From Lithospermum erythrorhizon (Eukaryota > Streptophyta > Magnoliopsida > Boraginales > Boraginaceae): a DNA stretch of 64,000 bases. Under the pieces are notes generated by a model. It saw only the letters and a list, made by a program, of their open reading frames with translations. It was not told the DNA's origin and made no database searches. Shown piece by piece: positions 24,501-38,398 of this stretch (positions within the stretch are counted from its first letter, which is position 1; every line of letters begins with the position of its first letter). The stretch covers positions 2,604,001 through 2,668,000 of the forward strand of contig JADFUC010001925.1 of assembly GCA_019722365.1 (NCBI GenBank), read 5' to 3'. Made by a program: the position numbers and the translations under genes.

Positions 24501-26728
24501 TAGAATCCATCTCAAATAATCAATAATACTCCAATAACCGAATCAGCACGCCTAATCCAATGAATAAACTATCATGCATTACTACTAATAACATCCAAAG
24601 ATATCACACAAGCAACAATAACTCTATCTCGCCCTATTGAAAGGCCCACATAATCTCACCCCTAATAGCAGTAACAAATCCCTTGGTCTTCGTTGCCTCT
24701 ACACCAAAGAAACGGGGCTAATTAATAAATACAACTCTCCCGGGCCAATACCTCTACAACCAAGTGCATCTTTGAATACACCACAACCTCGGCAGTGAGC
24801 GACTTCAACTAACCCATCAGAAATTCAACAAATAAACGCATCAACAATCATCACATCATCATATCTCATGCACCCAATATATCATTAACCCATCATACGG
24901 TATCACTCAACATCGAAGTCTCAATATCACACGATAACTTCATTTAGTCAAAACTATACAACTTACATATATACAATATATAGGAAAGGTTATGTCGCGT
25001 GATATAAATATTCTCCTCAAGCCACGCTAAATATTCCCAACTTTTACTACTCGAACCAACTATTCGATATCCACACCTAAAGAACATAATAATAACAATT
25101 ACTTTTATTTTAGTAACATTAACCAACAACAACTACTAAATTTGTGAACTACTCTTGAACTTATGCAATTTCAACCCATTTTACTATGTACTACTATATC
25201 CATTTTAACTTTTGTCTATCTCCAACTATATTAGTTATATCAAGAATCTCACTTGAATATTACTATCCAAATTCTAGTACATAATTAAGCTGGAACTAAC
25301 ATATGATTCTATAATTTAGTTTATGTATATTATACATAATCAATTTGCTACTTACTTCAATCAAGAATGAAATTGGATAACTTTGTAGTCCTATAATCAA
25401 CCTACTTATGTTTAAACCATTAAATATGAACTCTAAATATCATTAGTGAATGAACTTAGCTAATTAAAGTAACTTGACATAATTATAACTAGTTATATAA
25501 TCCATAAAATGATATAGTTATACCTTTTTCTTCGAACTTGTTGTAAACTTCTTGTGATTATAACTCGAGAGGAGAATCACATTAAAAGAAAAGAAAAATT
25601 TTTGGAGAAAAAGCATTTCGAGAACGGTTCGCCAAGACGATAAAAGCGAGATAAAAGAAATGTTTTGCGGGTGTCTTGTTTGCTTTGTGGATATTTTATT
25701 GTGATTGCACGTAGGTTTCTTAACATTTAAAATTCTGGGCAAGTACGCAGGTGTCGCCGCCAGCAGAGCGCCGCTGACGACGTGTCGCTTTCGCTTAGCT
25801 CGAGGAAAGCATTTTATAGTACTTAACTACCCACTTGTTCAGTTCGAGTTTATTTTAAGCGTAGGGCCACTCAATTATTACTTCAAATCATAAAATTCGG
25901 TTATTTCATCAACTTCGTTGCTCCAACGCGGCTGTCTCTCTCTTCTTCAATTTCTTCTTCAACGCTTCCCAAGATCGTCAACATGATCTTTTGCTTTTGC
26001 CCTACGAGTAGTCTCTCGGGATTCGCATCCTATTCTGTCCAAATCCTCGACATACACATACTTCAATAGCCGAGCTTATACTAACGGTACCACGCTTAGT
26101 CCCAACGTTCTTTAACGGCTACTTTGTACTAAACGCGCAACGTTAATCAACGCGTACCGCTTATTGCACAATCTACCTATGGATGCATTTAGCCTACGAT
26201 GTCAAATTGAAAATGGAAGGTTCGAGGATGGTGACGAAACACACTGCTTCTTACATAACGGATGGGCGGCGTGAATTTGTGGAACGTCACAAACATGTAA
26301 CGCGCGACTTTCAGAATCCCTTTTAGGTTTCACTACCTAACGGACCGAACGTAATCATTGCATCGCTTTTCGCTAAGTGGTCCGCTTGTACATGGTATTA
26401 ATTGTTGGGAGAAATGTCTGGTCAGATCTTAAACTATCTATTTAAACTATTAATAAATCGTTATTTCATTAGAAATTTTATTAGTTCAATTGGCCATCAA
26501 TTTTCATTTTGATTTGTCAGAACGCATTACTGCTAACATTAAACGCCGGGACGCTTTTGTGCAAAGAAAGCTTAATAGAACGTGGCAATCGCTTAATACA
26601 AACGGTGCCATGTCGGCCCCGATACACGGGTCTCGAACCGGTCAACGCCCAAGAATCCCTTAACCCGGCCGGGCTTGGCTCAAGCAGGCCTCAGTCTATC
26701 GAATACGGGGGTTCAAGTAGGACAAAGT
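21551..26728. mobile_element. Candidate 5.2-kb transposable element, MULE-like by target-site length
   Basis: The string CTAATGTGGAA occurs at 21540-21550 and again at 26729-26739, flanking 5178 bp. The bases just inside both ends are weakly alike when read inward: left TGTCTAACTTAACTC, right (complement) TGTCCTACTTGAACC. Clusters of a palindromic motif built on CACGCTTAAATTAAACGTG lie near both ends (21625-21760, 26075-26170, 26530-26615) and in the middle (23460-23800). An 11-bp duplication with poor terminal repeats would suit a Mutator-like element. No transposase was recognised, and the boundaries rest on hand comparison. The interior holds short open frames (for example 22067-22378 +) without recognised motifs. 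Confidence 0.45.
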
Positions 26729-26774
26729 CTAATGTGGAACATGCCTATCGATGCAACTGGGAAATGCATTATAG

Positions 26775-28774
26775 TAGGGTTCAATCGACCGGGTTCTACC
26801 GGTTTTTTGGGCGAAGCAAAAAACCGAAACCGGGTTTCTCGGTTTTTTGTCGGGGAAAACCGTCCCGCACCGAAACCGGTACGGACCGGTTTTTTCGGTT
26901 GACCGGGTTTCCTGCTTTGGGCCGCCATTAACAGATTTACACTTGTTTTGGGCCAAATTCTTAGACTTGAGATGTGCTTCCTATTTAAATTCTTTCGACT
27001 AACAAAAATTACTGTATCATATAAAACCAATAACAATATCCAAACGCACAAATGTAAGCACCAAACACAACAAAGTTGAACAAAAACAAAGACAACCCAA
27101 GTAGACAAACCAAAGAAATAGTAAAAACTAAAATCACCAAAATCCAAAAATAATAAAAAATAATAGAGTTCAAAAACTCAAATTGTCAAAAAAAAAAAAA
27201 TTAATAATAATAATAAGTTCAAATGTCCAAAAACAAGAATAATAATAGTTCAAATGTCCTCAAAAATAAATAAAACGATTTAAATAAATCAACACATCCA
27301 CAAGACAACTCTTCATCAAACTTCCAATGTATAATTCACCTCTACAAAAAATAAAATGATATATTAGAAAGTTAACATAAACATGTAAAAGAAAAAAAAT
27401 ACATAATGATTACAAGAATACCTATATAAACATGGCCCATATTTAAATTTTCTCATACTTCTCAACATCTTCCACGGCATTCTTCAAATCAATCATGTCA
27501 TCCTTCGCTTTTAACCACCCTTGGAAGACAAACAACCATTTCGCATCAGATATTCAGCTTCAAAGCACTTCTATACTCATTCAAAACTCTACCTCCCGCT
27601 AAATGCTTGTTTCGTGTTGAATCAAGCCGAATCGAATAAATTTAAACATTCTAATAATTTGCATAAAAACAAAAAAATTCAGAGAATTTATTTTCCATAA
27701 TTCTGTGAATGCTCAAATCTCCAACCTCTCTCACAAGGTTCACTTCAAATATCGAGTCAATTCAAGATTCGCTTTCTCGGGCGATTCCTCCACATCTAAC
27801 TCCATTTGAAATTCGTAACTGCCTCTTCCCAATTTGACTCCCGGTAACACAAACAAACAAATATATACTAAAATTAAGCAAATCAATATTACAGAAATTA
27901 AACATTCATAAATTACAGAAATCAATATAAACTTATATACTAAAATTAAACAAATCAATATAAAGGAGACCAAATCAATAAACTTATATACTAAAATTAA
28001 TAAACAAACCTAAAAATTATTAAAATCTGGAAATCAATAAACTTATATACTAAAATCAATAACTTTATAAAATTATATACTAAAATTAATAAACATTCAT
28101 AAATTACAGAAATCAATATAAACTTATATACTAAAATTAAACTCATTCATAATCCTGAAATTAAACATTCAAAAATATAGAAATAATAAACTTAAAACAT
28201 TTTAAATTAAACAAATCAATAAACTTAAACAAATAATACAAACAAATAGTAACATTCCAAAAAAATAACTAAATTAATAAACAAATTAAATAATAATAAC
28301 TAAAAATAATAAACAAATTCGAAATGAAAAATTTCAGATAATAAAATAAATTAAACATTTATCAAATATCGTAAATAATAAACTAAAAATTAAACATATA
28401 ATCAAGTAGGAGAACAAGTTAAAAATGTTAAAAATGAAACCATACTTTGATGAAATCAAGAACAATATCAAGTGTTTTCCTCCGTACGTCGAGGTTCGAC
28501 TCGAAGCGCCTCGAAATCGGGAAATGTGGGGTTCGAATAGTGTTTGACCGCCTTAGAAAAAACTTCAAATGTTTACCGTAGGGAATTCAGTTATACTTAC
28601 TTCATTAACTGCGCTAATTAATTTTTTTAAATTGTTGTAAATCGACCTGGATCGCTTATAATCCTGCCCGATCGACTAATAACCGGATCGGTCCGGTCCG
28701 GTCAAAAAAATTGCGCCTAAAAACCGGTCGGATCGACCGAATCGAATTTTTATCCGATTCCAATCGAACCCCTA
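26775..28774 (-). mobile_element. hAT-family DNA transposon, 2.0 kb, defective
   Basis: The element is flanked by perfect 8-bp target duplications CATTATAG (26767-26774 and 28775-28782). Its ends are inverted: left TAGGGTTCAATCG, right (complement) TAGGGGTTCGATTGG, both followed by subterminal CCGGTTTTT-type motifs (ACCGGTTTTTT on the left, AAACCGGTCGG and GGTCCGGTCCGG on the right). The TAGGG ends and the 8-bp duplication are diagnostic for hAT. The interior is AT-rich, with repeated CTTATATACTAAAATTAA (27850-28140) and a decayed transposase end on the minus strand. It is non-autonomous. Confidence 0.88.
27443..27605 (-). pseudogene. hAT transposase C-terminal remnant
   Basis: The minus strand reads AGGRVLNEYRSALKLNI, then after a stop/frameshift KWLFVFQGWLKAKDDMIDL, ending EKYEKI and TAA at 27443-27445. 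The order SxxGRVL..YRS.L followed by W..W. and an acidic tail is the end of the hAT dimerisation region. Only about 55 residues remain, with at least one break. It reads in the same direction as the element's minus strand. Confidence 0.7.
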
Positions 28775-28782
28775 CATTATAG

Positions 28783-29736
28783 AATACGCATTTTAAATGG
28801 CTAATAACTTTTAGGTGCACGAGTTTTATCATGAACATTCATTTAAGAAGAATATCTTTAGTGTACATGTTTCACTAATTAATTTTACACTTCAATTTTC
28901 GATAAATATATTCAAAATTACGCATTATTTTAACCATTTATAAAGGACATCAAACCACAAATTTATTACACTTTGCATATTAAAATTGTGATATGTGTAT
29001 TTTCTATTGTAAAAGTTAATTCAAAATTTTAACGGACATCAAAGCACAAATTTATTATACTTTGCATATTAAAATTGTCATGATCTTAAAGAATGTATCG
29101 CATAACAGCCACACAATGCGTAATCAGAAGTCAAGCTGTAGGCCGATATCCTAGATCCTGAGTGAAACCCCGGGTCCTACAGATTCACCCGAAAATATAT
29201 CGACGGCTCCTAATTTTTTATCCAATCGTGGTACCGGGTCCCAGTCTCAAGCAGAAGTCCATAATAACAACGGGTAGGTCAATACCCACTTCTGAACCTG
29301 ACCAAAACATCAAATTCGCACTCAAATCAGACGAATTCTATCCGACCTTAAATCCCTCGTCCGAGATTCAAATTCGAAAAAAGATATGGGTCCAAATTCT
29401 TAGTACTGATCTTCTCGAACCAGTCTGGACCGGATAGATCCGATATCCTTAACGGGTGGTTCTGGATATGTTATACCCAAATTCAAACCTTAATCGAAAA
29501 GTTGAACACTAGACGATACGAACTCGTCCAATTGAGACTTCAAAACCTATAAATCCTATAATATAAACTAACATTCATGATCCATAAAAAGAAGTGTTTG
29601 GGTAATTTGGGGTCAAATACATATGGCCCAATAAGCTAGGTTTTGATTGATATAACATGACACTATAATAAATCCCCCAAAAAACCTTCAACCTCATACT
29701 CTCCTCGCCGCTTCAGCAGTATCAATATCAGACACA
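28783..29736. other. Spacer upstream of RPL17, with a short tandem duplication
   Basis: Bases 28946-28991 and 29033-29078 are near-identical (ACAAATTTATTACACTTTGC / ACAAATTTATTATACTTTGC). A patch at 29160-29450 is richer in GC and may be old repeat DNA, but it was not classified. The RPL17 promoter occupies the right end. Confidence 0.5.
29625..29630 (-). promoter_or_regulatory. Site II-type promoter motif of RPL17
   Basis: GGCCCA (complement TGGGCC) lies about 110 bp before the RPL17 ATG. TGGGCC/T site II elements are typical of plant ribosomal-protein promoters. The call rests on motif and position. Confidence 0.4.
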
Positions 29737-32623
<2,887 letters not shown>

Positions 32624-34512
32624 AGTTCTGGAGCTTAATTAGATTTATGTTATGTTAATCTTCTGCATGCTAGATCATTTGCTAAAATCTGGAAACGTTG
32701 TCTACAATCACAATTTTTTGTGTCATGACAATCACAATTTTTTGTGTCATGATTTCGTATTTTGGTTTTCTATATGGATTCTTTATTTAGTGATTTTGGT
32801 AAGGACACAAGAAACTATTGTATGTTCCAAATCTATGGATTGTTTTCTCGAAAATGGTCATGCCTATTGAATCCCTTCATTTTGAATTAGTTGAAGCCCT
32901 TTCATTTTTTTCATAATAACTAAAGTGTCATAACCAAGATAAAGAAGTGTCTTTCTAATTCATTTTAATTATTTTTTAATCATATTATTAAAAAATTTAA
33001 TAAATTAATATTATGAAATTATTTTAAAAGATAAATCTATTTATATAAATTTTATATTTTTCAAAATAAGGATTAATTAATTATTGATGGTTAAAGTTCA
33101 ATTTTAAAAAGGTCTACTATACATTCATTTTCCTTGGTATATTGTTATTTATTCAAATTAAAGTGAAAAAACGGAACAATAGTATCAATTTGATTGAATC
33201 AATTCTAGCAATTGTTAGTGGAATCTACTTAACACTTGTATGTTTTTCAGTCTATGATATTCTCAATTTCTCATAAATGGATACGGTCTTCAATGGTCCT
33301 CGTTTTTATATTTTGTTAGTTTTGTACAACGAGGGTGATTAAATGTCCCCTTGACAAATTACAAGTCATCAACAATCTGCACCAAGTCTTAATTGAAATG
33401 AGGATCGTTATTGCATATAATATATTGTGTAATCATGCTTTTTACTTCACCTCCAAAGGATTCTTCACTTCAATTTTCAATCGTAAAAATTAACAATATT
33501 TTCTTTAATTGACCAAAAAAAAATTGATCTCAACAAAATTAATAGCAAAAAATATTTGGTATACTTGTGGAGAATAACCATAAAAGTTGTATTATTCGAT
33601 AATGTTCATTTTGCTTAGCTAACTATATTTTCTTGTTCAATGACATAATGATGGGGTCACATATTCTCTCTATTATGGAGCATTTACTTCGGATATCCTA
33701 GGTCATTGTCCTACGTTATACGGAGTATAATTCTACCTACTGCATTTATGTCAAGTTTTGTGGCCATGTTAGTTTGTTAGAAAATAAAATAAAAAAGTTA
33801 TGAATTACATATACCCATTAGTATATTGGAAATTATCATTATAAAATATTAAACCCAATATTATCAATCTAATTCTCAAATCCCTATTTCTTTAATACTT
33901 TATGAGCCAGTCGCACGACGCGACTCAATTAATTGTTACCTGTTTTCATTTTAACCATATACATTTTCTCCTTATTGAAAGCCTCCCATTGAAACTAACA
34001 TTGTGACTATATTGCTAGTTGTCATGTCACAGTTCGAACTTCACAGAAGCATAGAACCTTCATATTTGTGACAATATTATGAGATCATATACTCCGTATA
34101 ACCTTTAATGTTTTGGCGGTGTCGTGAGCCTAGTAAATATGTGTTAAATTTCCCAAGTCGATTGAGTTAAGCTTCCATAATACCAAATAATTCTTTAAAT
34201 CGTAGAATAGATAATCTACAATTTAATCCATCATCATTTTCAAATTCTAAATTAATATTCTGAACGATATAGTAGTATGAGTTATTTCATGATTAGCTTT
34301 TAATTTTTATTAAAAAGAAAAAAAAATCGTCCAACACTTTTTTAGACAAAGTATTAGTGCACATCTTACAAAATTTGTCATTACATAGTATCGTTGACTG
34401 CAGAGTTTCAGTGTACTTAACTAGCTAGATCTTCACTTCATCATCACCATAATAATAATACTGTAATAATACTAGTACAGTGATAATAATAATTCCATTG
34501 CATAACAAGAAC
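32624..34512. other. Spacer between RPL17 and the DUF641 gene
   Basis: It begins with the RPL17 3' region, which contains a 24-bp tandem copy of ACAATCACAATTTTTTGTGT (about 32704-32750). The rest is AT-rich and includes two TACTCCGTA-type strings (about 33719 and 34090). No gene was seen. Confidence 0.55.
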
Positions 34513-36264
34513 ATGGCTCACAAAGCCACCAACATCTCCGATCTGATCCAACGTGTCACCTCTCCTCCCAGCACTCAACCCTCCTCCTCCTGCCACCTCA
34601 CCTCCCCGACGACGACTACCCCACCTCCACCCACCCACCCCATATCCGCAAACAAGACTTGATGAGGAGAACCAAATGATACATATTTTCAAGAACACAG
34701 AGTTTTAGGGTTAGTAGTAGAGTTGATGAACCAAGAAATGAGAAAGTTGGGGAGTTGGAGATGTTGCTGAGTGAGGTTTTTGAGGCAGTTTCGAAGATGA
34801 AGGAGGCGTATGTGTTGTTACAAGAGTATGCATTGTCCTTGATGGGGAGAAATGAGGGAAATGACGTGAGGGTGGCGGAGTTTGAGAGGTTGGGGTGTTG
34901 AGGGAGGCATAGGAGGGCGTGGTGGTGGTGGAGGAAGAGGGAGGTGGAGAGTTGGGGCGGCGACGCTTAGGGAAGTGGTGGCACCGTATGAGGCGACGGT
35001 GGAGGAGTTGAAGAGGGAGGTGAAGGAGAAGAATAGGGAGATTGATGAGTTGAAGGAGAAGGCCAAAACCGTGGCGTCTGGAGGGGGAGGGAGTAGTAGT
35101 GGTGGTGGTAAAAGGGGTAGTAAGGGGTCAAGAAGGAAAGTCAGTTGCTCTACTCAAGGTCGCCTTTTTGTTGTAATTATTATATAATTGGACTTTTTGA
35201 AAAAGATTTGGTTGTTTGATTTATTTTTGGAAAACAATAATGCCCTTTTTTAGATAAAGTTTATCTCATTAGTACGGACACATTGCTTTAGTATGGTTTG
35301 TAATAGCATCTGATGAATGTTTGGACCAGTAACTCTTTAGGACTTAAAATGGTAAATATTAAACTAGATGCTTCAAGTGAATAAAGTGTTATGTTGAAGT
35401 GTGGATTTGGATTCATTTTATGGATGATCTAGTACTTCAGATTTTGAAGATATTGTTTTGCCTGTAACAGTTTTTGTAGCTCCAGGTCCTGAATTGTTTG
35501 AAACAACAATGGGGACGGTGATTGAAGCGTCAAAATCATTCACAGCTCTGTTAGTCTCGCTGATGCGGTCAGCTCACTGGGACATTGCCGCAGCTGTGAG
35601 ATCTATTGAGGCTGCCTCTGCCACTAACACAAGCTCTGCACTAGTTTCTGCAGACTCCATTGTTGGAACTAGCCACGTGAAGTATGCTCTAGAATCTTAT
35701 GTGAACCATAAGATATTTCAAGGATTTGATCATGAGACCTTCTATATGGACGGAAGCCTCTCCTCGTTAATTAACCCTGACCAGTATCGTCGTGAATGCT
35801 TCACTCAGTACAAAGACATGAAGGCTATGGATCCAATAGAGCTTCTCGGCATTCTCCCCACATGTAGCTTTGGGAACTTCTGCTTCAAGAAATACCTTGC
35901 TATTGTGCACCCCAAGATGGAGGAATCGTTATTTGGTGACTTGGAGCAGCGGAGCCAGGTCCTGGCTGGTCACCATCCCAGGAGCCAATTCTATGGCGAG
36001 TTCTTGAGGCTGGCTAAAGCGATCTGGCTGCTACATCTGCTTGCCTTTTCATCAGACCCTCCCCCAAGTCATTTTGAAGCCAGTAGGGGAGCAGAGTTTC
36101 ATCCACAATACATGGAAAGCGTAGTGAGGATCTCAGGCGTGGGCGGAGGAGGGCGTTTGGGAGTACGACAGGTGGTGGGATTCCCGGTGAGTCCAGGATT
36201 CAAGCTTGGTAATGGATCTATGATTAAGGCTAGGGTTTATCTTGTCCCAAAGGACGAGTTTTAA
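34513..36264 (+). pseudogene. DUF641/IRKI-GIL1-type protein gene with broken exon 1
   Basis: Two exons are evident: 34513-35158 and 35480-36264 (phase 1). Exon 2 is intact and gives 260 residues typical of the DUF641 family (IRK-interacting protein, GIL1): GPELFETTMGTV, WDIAAAVRSIEA, KIFQGFDHETFYMDGS, PTCSFGNFCFKKYL, ASRGAEFHPQYMESVV and a C-terminal VKARVYL-like end. Exon 1 starts well (MAHKATNISDLIQRVTS) but loses frame at once. The conserved LEMLLSEVFEAVSKMKEAY block lies in another frame after TGA at 34677. The frame returns near 34890-34910 to REVVAPYEATVEELKREVKE, a coiled coil. Family members act in auxin/light-dependent growth at membrane and cytoskeleton. The breaks suggest a recent pseudogene, or indel errors in this GC-rich exon. 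Confidence 0.75.
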
Positions 36265-36343
36265 TTTGATGACTTATTCTTCACATAATAATACATGTAA
36301 AAGATTTTGAGTACTCAGTTTTTTACTTTCTGACAGTTTGTAT

Positions 36344-36591
36344 TTTTTTTTTCTCGCTAAGGATAAAAGTTACAGATTACAACGATATCAGACATTAATT
36401 AAATTTTAAGCTAACCAAATGAGAGCGACCACGTAAGTGTTGGAATTCCCACGAAGTGAGTGTTGCCTGAAAGTTCCACATAATAGATATATGAAACTGA
36501 GTAATTATGTATAATATACGAATCAAATCTAAGATTTTTTTGCATAGAGGTTCAGGCCGGGTACCACTAGGCTATTAGGCCACTGAGTATT
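36344..36591 (-). mobile_element. tRNA-derived SINE downstream of the DUF641 gene
   Basis: Target duplications ACAGTTTGTAT lie at 36333-36343 and 36592-36602. On the minus strand the element contains TAGCCTAGTGG, a perfect pol III A-box pattern. AGATTTGATTCGT follows about 50 bp later as a B-box-like string, and a run of A (T on plus at about 36344) forms the tail. Body length is about 248 bp. It does not look closely related to the SINE in RPL17. Confidence 0.8.
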
Positions 36592-36913
36592 ACAGTTTGT
36601 ATAAGAAAGGGAAATGACAAAATTGGATTAAGTTATGAAACAAAAATTAGGAATTACATAGTTCAAATGTTCAAGTATCCAACTGACTAACATTGAACAA
36701 CATAGATTGGTGATCATCCACAGCATATGGGAAAAGTTATTATCAATCATATAGCATGACTACTCAAAACAATATTGGAGTACCATTTTAAAATATCCCA
36801 CAGAGAAGTACATGAAAATAAAGAAACATATCACCAAAAAATATGAACACCAATTTTCGACCAATGTCACACAAACAGTGAAAAATATGCTCTAACAAAC
36901 TCGCGACTTATTT

Positions 36914-37028
36914 CGAAAAAATAATACTCCGTCTCCATGATTAGGGGATAAAGTCTAGTAGGATAAAATATGATTCGAAAAAATAATACTCCATGATTAG
37001 GGGATAAAGTCTAGTAGGATAAAATATG
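36914..37028. repeat. Tandem duplication, about 58-bp unit
   Basis: TTCGAAAAAATAATACTCC through CTAGTAGGATAAAATATGAT occurs twice in a row. The first copy has five extra bases (GTCTC). A second small duplication (CCGCACCAAGAAACTT / CCGCAACAAGAAACTT) follows at 37033 and 37085, close to the 3' end of the RCI2 gene. Confidence 0.75.
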
Positions 37029-37110
37029 ATTCCGCACCAAGAAACTTTTCTAACGGGGACCCGTAATCGCTATCCATAGAGTGTTCCGCAACAAGAAACT
37101 TGAAATGAAG

Positions 37111-37520
37111 CTATGCAGTAAGAGGTTGGCGCCATTCATCATGATGTGGAGAACCTCGAATTACAATAGCATAAACTGCATACACCATTCCAGGAATATA
37201 CCCCAAGAGTGTCAACAACAAGCAAATCAGGAATTCACACTGCAAAATTAAAGAAGCAATATGATTATTGTCCTTAATCATCTACCATATTATAACTAAA
37301 TGGGACATTATAAAGACAAATCTAGACCTTTAGAAGTATATTTTTTAGTTAAATGATTTAATAAATCTCATGATAAACTATACAAATTAAAATAAACAAC
37401 ACTAATAGAATTGCAATAAGAAATGCATACACTGCAACAACCATGTCTGAACCCAACCCCTAGAGGTGGAAGTAGAATTGCTATAAGCACCTCCAAGAAA
37501 ATTTCACATCTTGTTGCCAT
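37111..37520 (-). CDS. RCI2: RCI2/PMP3 small hydrophobic membrane protein
   Basis: Two exons, 37520-37431 and 37239-37111, encode 72 residues. The protein starts MATRCEIFLEVLIAILLPPL, followed by GVGFRHGCCS, a second membrane segment EFLICLLLTLLGYIPGMVYA, and a soluble tail ending EWRQPLTA. Two transmembrane helices joined by a short Cys-rich loop, with the GYIPG motif, are the hallmark of the PMP3/RCI2/LTI6 family (UPF0057), cold- and salt-induced plasma-membrane proteins that affect ion balance. The tail is longer than in RCI2A/B, as in the longer plant members. The exon junction gives SCEF where many relatives have SVEF. Confidence 0.9.
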
Positions 37521-38398
37521 TCTATTTTATATCTAGCTCAATAACACAAAAAATGATGGACAAGTGTTCTTGAGAGTGATGATTGAAACATAGTTGTGTT
37601 GATGTTTTTTAATATTGAGCTTTAGTTTGAAATAATCAAACTTAAAGTGCTAAGATCTAGGATCTTGCACTAAAATTAATACTTAGTCTACTCTTCGTTC
37701 TTATGCTTCATTAATATTTATATATACTATCTTCATTTCAAATTAATTAATTTTCTCACTTGAAAAGACATAACTTTAATCATTAATTAATTTTTATGTA
37801 CATTATAAAAAATTACAAAAAAATATATTATTAAAATATTTTAAAACCAAATTTAATGATATCAATTTTATATTTTCTGATTAGTAAATGTGCTAATTTA
37901 TGGTCAAAGCTTTGACAAGAATCCCAAACGCCACTCAATTAAATAATAATACAATTTGTTACTTATAAAAATTGATACGTTGATTTTGAATTTTTTTCAG
38001 TTCACTTATTAATCTAATATTTATGTAATACTGAAATAAAATTGCTTGATTATGGAGCATGAAACGTGACAATATAATACAACTACATAACACGTGCTAA
38101 TTTCATATTGTACTAGTTAAAGGGTCCGTCAATTCATTAATACCACACCTGAGACCAAGAAAATGCTCAAACTTATATAATACGTAGTAGTCAACCGCTT
38201 TAAAAACATTATATAATAGCGAGCAAGATCAACCGCTTTAAATACTCACTGTACATCACAACACAATATAAATTTATCCAAACAAGCACAATAAATATAG
38301 AGGGATGGGAAAATTTCTTATTGGATGAGTTTAAACACAATTTACCTATAATCCTTGAATATTGATAATCCTCACAATCATAAGAGAAACAACTGAAG
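37521..38398. other. Upstream region of RCI2
   Basis: AT-rich spacer that should contain the RCI2 promoter. No stress-response element was singled out. Confidence 0.5.

Noticed and set aside
26615..26660. tRNA-like string GGTCTCGAACCGGTC
   Set aside because: No cloverleaf or A box could be built around it.
29162..29437. 91-codon plus-strand open frame
   Set aside because: No domain, unusual composition and repeat-like sequence around it; likely chance.
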